Assembly: GCA_018241365.1 (NCBI GenBank)
Contig: JAFEDX010000196.1
Location: 1 to 64,000 of the forward strand
Reading direction: 5' to 3'
Length of the DNA: 64,000 nt
Origin: Pseudomonadota bacterium
Lineage (GTDB): Bacteria; Pseudomonadota; Gammaproteobacteria; Xanthomonadales; Rhodanobacteraceae
A program made the translations under genes and the position numbers. The notes beneath the pieces are model-generated. The model worked only from the letters and a program-made list of their open reading frames with translations. It searched no databases and was not told the DNA's origin. Below are positions 58,438-64,000 of this stretch, in pieces. How positions within the stretch are numbered: position 1 is the first letter of the stretch; each line of letters starts with the position of its first letter.

Positions 58438-58600
58438 GACGTCTCCAGGACGACCCCTGCGCCGCAAAACCGCGGCATCACGACGTCAAGTGCAAGAGGC
58501 GTGCTCGCACTGGCATCGATCGTGCCAGCGTGACAGTTGTTGACCCGACGACCCGTCATTTGTAGACGGAAGTCTCAACCCCCGGGTGCACCGCGACCCG

Positions 58601-59524
58601 TCAGGCCCGCATCAGGGTGGATTTCCCGAACAGGCTTTCGACGAGGTCCACCACCAGCTCGGCGGTGCGGTTGTGTTCGTCCAGCGCCGGGTTCAGCTCC
58701 ATGATGTCCAGCGAGGCAACCCGCCCGGTGTCGGCGATCATTTCCATGCACAGCTGCGCCTCGCGGTAGCTCGGCCCGCCCGGCACCGTGGTGCCGACCG
58801 CGGGCGCGATCGACGGATCCAGGAAATCGACGTCGAAGCTGACATGCAGGTGGGTGTCGCCATCGAGGTCCTGCAACGCCTGCTCCATCACCCTGCGCAT
58901 CCCGACCTCGTCGATGTAGCGCATGTCGAAGATTTCGAGGCCGACGTCGTGCACCAGCCGCTTCTCGTTCGGATCGACCGAGCGGATGCCGATCTGGCGC
59001 ACCTCGTCGGCCTCCAGCGCGGGCACCCTGCCGCCCAGTTCGGTGAGCTCGCGCGGTCCGTGGCCGCACAGGCACGCCACCGGCATCCCGTGGATGTTGC
59101 CCGATGGCGTGATTTCGGCCGTGTTGAAATCGGCGTGCGCGTCCAGCCACAGCACCCGCAATTTGCGGCCACGTTCGCGGCAATGCCGTGCGACCGCACT
59201 GATCGAGCCAATCGCAAGGCAATGATCGCCGCCGAGCAGGATCGGCAACCGCTCCGCGGCGAGCTCGGCCAGTTCCGCCTCCATCACCGCGCGAGTCCAG
59301 GCGATGACTTCCGGGAAATGCCGGTAGCCGTTGCGCGGCGGCTGCCAGGGATTCAATGGACCCGCCAGGTTGCCGCGGTCAATGACATCAATGCCGCGCG
59401 CTGCCAATGCCTGTGGGAGTCCGGCCACGCGCATCGCTTCCGGGCCCATCGACGCGCCGCGCGAACCCGCGCCGATGTCGGTGGGTGCGCCGATCAGGGA
59501 AACCGACTTTGCTTGGCTGGCCAT
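58601..59524 (-). CDS. rocF: Arginase
   Basis: 307-residue ureohydrolase converting arginine to ornithine and urea. The binuclear manganese ligands lie in GGDHCLAIGS (near residue 110), WLDAHADFNT (near 132) and SFDVDFLDPSIAPAVGT (near 235). The RGASMGPEAMRVAGL N-terminal block is typical of arginase rather than agmatinase. ATG 59522-59524 (MASQAKSVSLIGAP) was chosen. It appears monocistronic; no arginine transporter or ornithine gene is adjacent. Confidence 0.93.
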   Translation of the reverse strand: MASQAKSVSLIGAPTDIGAGSRGASMGPEAMRVAGLPQALAARGIDVIDRGNLAGPLNPWQPPRNGYRHFPEVIAWTRAVMEAELAELAAERLPILLGGDHCLAIGSISAVARHCRERGRKLRVLWLDAHADFNTAEITPSGNIHGMPVACLCGHGPRELTELGGRVPALEADEVRQIGIRSVDPNEKRLVHDVGLEIFDMRYIDEVGMRRVMEQALQDLDGDTHLHVSFDVDFLDPSIAPAVGTTVPGGPSYREAQLCMEMIADTGRVASLDIMELNPALDEHNRTAELVVDLVESLFGKSTLMRA

Positions 59525-59589
59525 GACGTCTTCCGTGCTTGCATTGGATCCTGAAGGATAGCCCTCGGCCACGTGCGGGGCCAGCCGCG

Positions 59590-59931
59590 CTACGACACGG
59601 CGATGGTTTGGTCGAGCGCGGCGATCAGCTCCGCGACCGTGGTGGCCACGGCATCACGCTCGCGGCACGGCGTGCGCCCTGACAGCAGCTTGTCGAGCCG
59701 ACGACCGGCGTCGCCGATCGCGTCCAGTCCATAGCACGGCGCCGAACCCGACAGCTTGTGCGCGACGTCGCGCAGGCGCAACCACGGCGCTTCGTCGCCC
59801 CGATCAACGCAATCCACCCAGGCCGCGACCAGTTTCGCGCGGCGCTCTGGGAGTTCCCCCACGAAATGCTGGCGCAGCGCCTCGATCTGCGCCTCGAACT
59901 CGGCATCGCGGGGATCCTGCTCAGCGCCCAT
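59590..59931 (-). CDS. Stand-alone HPt (histidine phosphotransfer) domain protein
   Basis: 113-residue single-domain protein. The phospho-acceptor histidine is in RDVAHKLSGSAPCYGL (about residues 54-69), matching the HPt helix signature HxLKGSAxxxG. The remaining helices complete a four-helix bundle with no other domain. It would relay phosphoryl groups between a hybrid kinase and a regulator; its partners are not adjacent. The hybrid kinase at 37084 is one candidate in the window but there is no direct evidence. Confidence 0.82.
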   Translation of the reverse strand: MGAEQDPRDAEFEAQIEALRQHFVGELPERRAKLVAAWVDCVDRGDEAPWLRLRDVAHKLSGSAPCYGLDAIGDAGRRLDKLLSGRTPCRERDAVATTVAELIAALDQTIAVS

Positions 59932-59958
59932 CGTGCGTGCCTGCCCTCATCGTCGTCC

Positions 59959-60034
59959 TGGTGCCGGCAGCCTGACTCGAACAGGCGACCTACCGCTTAC
60001 AAGGCGGTTGCTCTACCAACTGAGCTATGCCGGC
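59959..60034 (-). tRNA. tRNA-Thr (anticodon TGT)
   Basis: On the minus strand the acceptor GCCGGCA / TGCCGGC, D-arm GCTC...GAGC, anticodon arm ACCGC-CTTGTAA-GCGGT (anticodon TGT) and T-arm CCTGT-TCGAGTC-AGG form a full cloverleaf. Discriminator A and CCA are encoded. Length 76 nt. Confidence 0.97.
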
Positions 60035-60092
60035 AACGGGCGCCATGATGGCACATCAGGCCACCCGGGGCACCGCGGGCAGGCCCCGTCGA

Positions 60093-61277
60093 TCAGCCCG
60101 TTTGCGGCAGCTTGCCGCGCACGTTTTTCGCATCGAACGGACCAGGCGCCGCGATGAGCGCACGCGCGGCGTCCACCTGGCCCCAGGTGTTCCACAGCAA
60201 CACGCCGCGCACCCGCCCGCCCTCGAGGTAATACACCACGCCTTCGCGGAACGGCGTCACCCACTGCTCGACGGTTTCGAGGCGCGCATCCAGGGTGCCG
60301 ACGGCTTCGTAGCCAAGATCGAACAGGTCAGAGTAGAAGAACGGCAGCTCGATGTACGGTGCATCCTGCCCGGCCATGCACTGGCCCGCATGCGTGCCCA
60401 TGCTGACGGCGGCGTTTTCGTGTTCGACCCGGATGCGGCGCCCGAGCGCCGGCGCCGGGAACGAGGCCACGTCGCCCGCCGCGTAGATGTCGGGGTCGGA
60501 GGTCTGCAGGTGTTCGTTGACCACGATGCCGTTGTCCACCTGCAGGCCGGCGGCTTCGGCGAGTTGCACGTTGGGCGTGATGCCGAGACCGGCAACCACG
60601 GCATCGGCCTCCAGCGTGGAGCCGTCCGACAGGGCCAGCGCATGGGCAGCACCCGTGTGCGAACCCTGCTTCACCGTGATGCCGGCGCGCACGTCCACGC
60701 CCTTCTCCCGGTAGTACGCCGTCACCGCGCCGGCGAGCGATTTCGGATACGCGCGCGCGCCGATGGCCGCTTCGGGAAACAACATCGTGACCTTGCAACC
60801 ATTCATCGCCATCGCGGCGGCGATTTCGCTGCCGATGAAGCCGCCGCCGACCACGGCGATGCGTGCACCCGGTTTCACGGCATGCCGCAGGCGCTGGTAA
60901 TCGTCGAAGCTGCGGTAATAGATGAAACCGTCGCCACCCTGCAACTGGCGCGGCCTGCCACCGGTCGCAATCAGGAGTTTCCCGTACTTCCAGGTGTCGC
61001 CCTGGTCATCGTGGACGACCTGCGCGGCGCGTTCGATGCGGGTGGCACGGCGCGCAAGTTGAAGATCGGCGCGAGCCTTGTCGATCGGTCGCCAGATGCT
61101 GTCTTCCTTGCCGTCCTTCCACAGCGCCTTGCTGAGCGGCGGGCGGTCGTAGGGCGGATGCGTTTCCGCACCAAGCAATGCGATGGATGCGCCGGCATCG
61201 GCGCCGCGCAAGGCTTCGGCCGCTGCCTCGCCGGCCATGCCGGCACCGATGATCAGGTAATCGTGCGCGTGCTGCAT
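60093..61277 (-). CDS. FAD-dependent NAD(P)H oxidoreductase (ferredoxin reductase/AIF type)
   Basis: 394-residue two-dinucleotide-binding flavoprotein. The FAD loop is IIGAGMAGEAA near residue 9, the NAD loop VVGGGFIGSEIA near 152, and the second FAD motif is PDIYAAGDVASFP near 270. The C-terminal part (EHENAAVSMGTHAGQCMAG, and PFFYSDLFDLGYEAVG) resembles apoptosis-inducing-factor-like and rubredoxin/ferredoxin reductases. The electron acceptor is unknown. ATG 61275-61277 has a strong GAGGAGG ribosome site. Confidence 0.85.
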   Translation of the reverse strand: MQHAHDYLIIGAGMAGEAAAEALRGADAGASIALLGAETHPPYDRPPLSKALWKDGKEDSIWRPIDKARADLQLARRATRIERAAQVVHDDQGDTWKYGKLLIATGGRPRQLQGGDGFIYYRSFDDYQRLRHAVKPGARIAVVGGGFIGSEIAAAMAMNGCKVTMLFPEAAIGARAYPKSLAGAVTAYYREKGVDVRAGITVKQGSHTGAAHALALSDGSTLEADAVVAGLGITPNVQLAEAAGLQVDNGIVVNEHLQTSDPDIYAAGDVASFPAPALGRRIRVEHENAAVSMGTHAGQCMAGQDAPYIELPFFYSDLFDLGYEAVGTLDARLETVEQWVTPFREGVVYYLEGGRVRGVLLWNTWGQVDAARALIAAPGPFDAKNVRGKLPQTG

Positions 61278-61365
61278 GACGCCTCCTCGTTGGCCATCTG
61301 CACAAGGCCTTCGAGGATACTCGCTGGCCGCCGGCAATCCCAGTCGCGTGTGTGGGAAGCCGCGT

Positions 61366-62199
61366 CTACTGGCGCACGTCGCGCAGGTTGGCGGGCGTGC
61401 TGATGAAGCCCGGCGTCGCGCGCCACGGGTTGATGTCGATGCCGCCGCGGCGCAGGAAACGCGCGTACACCAGCAGCGCCTGCGGCGCGCATTGCCGGCT
61501 GATGTCCACGAACATGCGCTCCACGCAGGCCTCGTGGAAATCCGGGTGCTCGCGGAACGACACCAGGTAGCGCAGCAGCCCGGCGCGGTCCATCGGCATT
61601 CCGCAATAGCGGATCTGCACGCTGGCCCAGTCGGGCTGGCCGGTGACCGGGCAACGCGAACGGAACAGGCGGGTGACCAGCGATTCCTCGACGATCCGCG
61701 CCTGCTTCTGGGTACGCAGATGACGCGCATCCGGCGCCGCGTAATCCGTGATGTTGAGTACCTGTTCGTCCAGGGATTCACCGGCAAAGTCCGCCCCGCG
61801 CAACCGCTCGAACTGCGCGGGTTCCCGCAACACGACCTCGACCTCGGCACCGACGCACGTGGAAACATCACGCGCAACACGCACGCGCACCGCATGCATG
61901 TCTTCGAAATGAGTCATCGCATAGCCGCCGAGATACAGCTTCAACGATTTCGACTCGACCAGGTTCGGCGAATCACATGGCACCCGCAATTCCGCCACGG
62001 CAATGCAGGGTTTGCCGCGCGCATCCAGCCACGACAGTTCCCACGCATTCCAGATGTCGGCGCCCGCGAACGGCAGCGCCGCGGCGTCAACGCCCAACGA
62101 CGCGCGCGCCGCGTCACGCGCGACCGGAAACAGCACCGATGGATCGACGGCGATGGGGTACGCGGCTTCGCGGCCGAGCGGATTGGCGTGCCCGGACAC
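61366..62199 (-). CDS. queF: NADPH-dependent 7-cyano-7-deazaguanine reductase QueF (long type)
   Basis: 277-residue bimodular QueF reducing preQ0 to preQ1 for queuosine. The substrate motif ESKSLKLYL lies near residue 85. The active-site cysteine is in SRCPVTGQPDW near 190, and the GGIDINPWR end is conserved. GTG 62197-62199 immediately follows the serine-hydrolase stop (TGA-G-GTG) and has AGGAG at 6-7 nt, so I prefer it to ATG 62244, which lies inside the upstream gene. QueC, the preceding step, is at 40094. Confidence 0.94.
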   Translation of the reverse strand: MSGHANPLGREAAYPIAVDPSVLFPVARDAARASLGVDAAALPFAGADIWNAWELSWLDARGKPCIAVAELRVPCDSPNLVESKSLKLYLGGYAMTHFEDMHAVRVRVARDVSTCVGAEVEVVLREPAQFERLRGADFAGESLDEQVLNITDYAAPDARHLRTQKQARIVEESLVTRLFRSRCPVTGQPDWASVQIRYCGMPMDRAGLLRYLVSFREHPDFHEACVERMFVDISRQCAPQALLVYARFLRRGGIDINPWRATPGFISTPANLRDVRQ

Positions 62200-62200
62200 C

Positions 62201-63640
62201 TCAGTCTCCTGCGGCCGCAACGATGTATTGCTCGATCTTGCCATCGGGTAGCAGGTAAGTCGTGATCGCCAGTTTCGTCTTCGCGAACGTGGCCAGATAG
62301 CTGCGCATCTGCATGCCACCGCGCTTGCGCGCCGCGCGGATCGTGAACGACACCGGTTTGCCCAGCGGCGCAAGACTCGACTGATAATCATGCAGCGCGG
62401 TGGCGTCGAAATAGCTGTTGGCATCGGCGGTGAACAGGTCACGGTCGAGCTTGCCCTTCTGCAGGTTCGCGAAAACGGCCTTGGCCTGCGCCAACGCCTG
62501 GTTGGCCGCGGCGTCCCGCACCTCGAACAAGGCCTTGGCGATGCCTTGGCCGATACTGCGGAACGTGGCTACCGCGTCCTGGTTGGTCAGCACCACCACC
62601 GCAGCACGGTCATCCGGGAAGATGATGTTGCCGGCTGTGAAGCCCATCACTTCACCGCTATGCGAAATCATCCGGTGGCCGTCCATGCTTCCCACGTACA
62701 CACCCAGGCCGTAACCCGAGCCCAGCCCATTGTTCAACACGACTTCGGTCTGCATCGCCTGCCACGATGCCGGCGACAGCAGTGTCCGGTCGATCATCGC
62801 GATGTCCCACTTGGCGAGGTCACTCGCGGTCATCGCGAGCTCACCCGCGCCGAACATCCAGCCCACGCCTTCCTTCTCGGACGGACGCAGCGGCCCCAGC
62901 GCGTTGCGCGAGTAGCCACGCGCATCGGTCGCGGGCAGCGCCTTGAGGTTGGTGTCGTAGGCGTCGGTGATCCCGAGCTGCGGGAACACGTGCTGCTGCA
63001 GGAACTCGAACGGCGTCTGGCCGGTGAGCTTCTGCACGATCGCGCCCGCGATCACGTAACCGGTGTTGCTGTATTGCCATTGCGCGCCGGGCGCGAAGTC
63101 CAGCGGTTTTTTTGCCCACGTGTCCATGATGGCCGCAGGCGTGGTCGCCAGCTTCATCGGCGGCATCAGGTAATCCTGCGGCCAGTAATCCTGATACCCC
63201 GAGGTGTGCGAGAGGATCTGCCGGATCGTGATGTGGTCGGCGTCGGTGAGCCCGGGAAAGAACTTGCCGACCTTGTCGTCGAGGCTGACCTTGCCCTGCT
63301 GCTGCAGCAACAGGATCGCCGCGGCAGTGAACTCCTTGCTGATCGAGCCGATGCTGTAGCGCATCGTGGGCGTGGCCGGCGTTTTCGGATCGAGCCGCGC
63401 GTCGCCGTAGGCTTTCGCATAGACGAGCTTGCCGCCGCGCACCACCGCGACCGATGCGCTGGGTACGCCGCTTTGCTTCAGCGCGTCGTTGGCGATCTGG
63501 TCGATCTTCGCGGACAGATCCGCGGGCAACGCATCCCCCGATCGGGTCGGGGGCAGGCTTTGCGCAAGTGCCGGTGTGCTGGCGAGCGCCAGCAGCGCGA
63601 CCAGGCACAACAGTCTGCAAAAACGCTCGATCATTCGCAT
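62201..63640 (-). CDS. Serine hydrolase, class C beta-lactamase/D-aminopeptidase family
   Basis: 479-residue secreted enzyme with a signal peptide (to about residue 27, TPALAQ). The beta-lactamase-fold domain has SxxK as GSISKEF near 98, YxN as QYSNTGYV near 190, and HSGEVMG near 325 replacing KTG. A C-terminal lipocalin-like or DUF extension (about 385-479) is typical of this family. The substrate could be peptides, esters or beta-lactams; resistance should not be assumed. ATG 63638-63640 is preceded by GGAGG; Met3 is an alternative. Its end is coupled to queF. Confidence 0.86.
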   Translation of the reverse strand: MRMIERFCRLLCLVALLALASTPALAQSLPPTRSGDALPADLSAKIDQIANDALKQSGVPSASVAVVRGGKLVYAKAYGDARLDPKTPATPTMRYSIGSISKEFTAAAILLLQQQGKVSLDDKVGKFFPGLTDADHITIRQILSHTSGYQDYWPQDYLMPPMKLATTPAAIMDTWAKKPLDFAPGAQWQYSNTGYVIAGAIVQKLTGQTPFEFLQQHVFPQLGITDAYDTNLKALPATDARGYSRNALGPLRPSEKEGVGWMFGAGELAMTASDLAKWDIAMIDRTLLSPASWQAMQTEVVLNNGLGSGYGLGVYVGSMDGHRMISHSGEVMGFTAGNIIFPDDRAAVVVLTNQDAVATFRSIGQGIAKALFEVRDAAANQALAQAKAVFANLQKGKLDRDLFTADANSYFDATALHDYQSSLAPLGKPVSFTIRAARKRGGMQMRSYLATFAKTKLAITTYLLPDGKIEQYIVAAAGD

Positions 63641-63719
63641 GGAACCACGCCTCCGCAACGGACGCAGACACGCACGATAACACCCCGTGCGGCCGCATAT
63701 CCGGGCAGGCGCCGCGTCG

Positions 63720-64000
63720 CTACCAGAAGTACACCTGCAGCGATGGATCCTTGGGCTTGGGCGGGATCGCCTGCAGGAACTCGCGGTGGTCGGGGAAGTT
63801 CATGGCGCTGCGTTCCAGCAGCGCATCGACCTCGGCCAGCTTGTACTTCGCCTCCTGCGCCGTCGGCGGACGTTTGTCCGCCGGAAACAGGCCGACGCCC
63901 GCGAGCATGCTGTACCAGGACATGATCGGGTAGCCGCGCCCGAAGGTACCCTTGGCGATGCCGCCGGTGATCGGCTTGCTGGCAAGCCAGGTGCGCAGCA
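63720..64000 (-). CDS. C-terminal fragment of a large protein, possibly flavin-dependent halogenase family
   Basis: Open frame entering from the right edge and ending at TAG 63722-63720; about 93 residues are visible. An internal Met at 63923 is not the true start, since the frame stays open to the edge. The segment GRGYPIMSWYSMLAGVGLFP, a lysine-rich helix, and NFPDHREFLQAI near the end recall the C-termini of tryptophan-halogenase-family proteins. That resemblance is from memory and weak. The product could be something else. Confidence 0.45.
   Translation of the reverse strand, partial: LRTWLASKPITGGIAKGTFGRGYPIMSWYSMLAGVGLFPADKRPPTAQEAKYKLAEVDALLERSAMNFPDHREFLQAIPPKPKDPSLQVYFW

Noticed and set aside
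62200-62442. N-terminal extension of QueF
   Set aside because: It overlaps the serine hydrolase C-terminus in another frame and has no QueF similarity; GTG 62199 has a clear ribosome site.
62201-63640. Beta-lactamase resistance gene
   Set aside because: The SxxK/YxN/HxG pattern and C-terminal extension are shared with esterases and D-peptidases, so a resistance call is not supported.

Overview
The window is about 64 kb of high-GC chromosome from a gammaproteobacterium. Its gene set and gene order fit the Xanthomonadales, most likely the Rhodanobacteraceae (Rhodanobacter or Dyella relatives). The supporting signs are a dcw cell-wall cluster without murD, an lpoA-yraN-BON lipoprotein block, bc1-sspA-sspB linkage, kup genes between ruvA and ruvB, and ybgC-tolQRAB-pal-cpoB joined to queC. 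The species cannot be named from sequence reading alone. I see no prophage, insertion sequence, integrase, CRISPR array or defence island. This is mostly core genome, and the more unusual observations concern gene order, regulatory DNA and a few uncharacterised proteins.

Left part (1-12.8 kb, minus strand): the dcw division and peptidoglycan operon runs mraZ-rsmH-ftsL-ftsI-murE-murF-mraY-ftsW-murG-murC, with murC cut by the left edge. Most junctions are 1-4 nt stop/start overlaps. Upstream of mraZ are a consensus-like sigma70 promoter and an in-phase MraZ-box array. A low-coding structured stretch, rnpB (RNase P RNA) and rsmI follow.

12.8-24.9 kb: plus-strand lpoA-yraN-BON lipoprotein, an FAD-linked 2-hydroxyacid-type dehydrogenase and a uracil-DNA-glycosylase-fold protein. 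Then come minus-strand GT2 glycosyltransferase, SDR epimerase, a membrane-anchored TPR super-repeat protein and relA, followed by two small plus-strand genes (a secreted protein and a DUF3301 protein).

25-34 kb: sspB-sspA and the cytochrome bc1 operon petA-petB-petC on minus, a DegS-like protease, apt with a DUF2007 gene, glnS, and a DUF3224 protein.

34-40 kb: a nucleoside deaminase, a TVP38-family membrane protein, a POT peptide transporter, a hybrid histidine kinase with a NarL-type regulator, and tRNA-Lys(TTT).

40-56.6 kb: minus-strand aspS-yebC-ruvC-ruvA-kup-kup, then ruvB-ybgC-tolQ-tolR-tolA-tolB-pal-cpoB-queC. A divergent POT transporter sits between kup and ruvB.

56.6-64 kb: PAS-GGDEF cyclase, arginase, a stand-alone HPt protein, tRNA-Thr(TGT), an FAD/NAD reductase, queF, a serine hydrolase, and the 3' end of a gene entering from the right edge.
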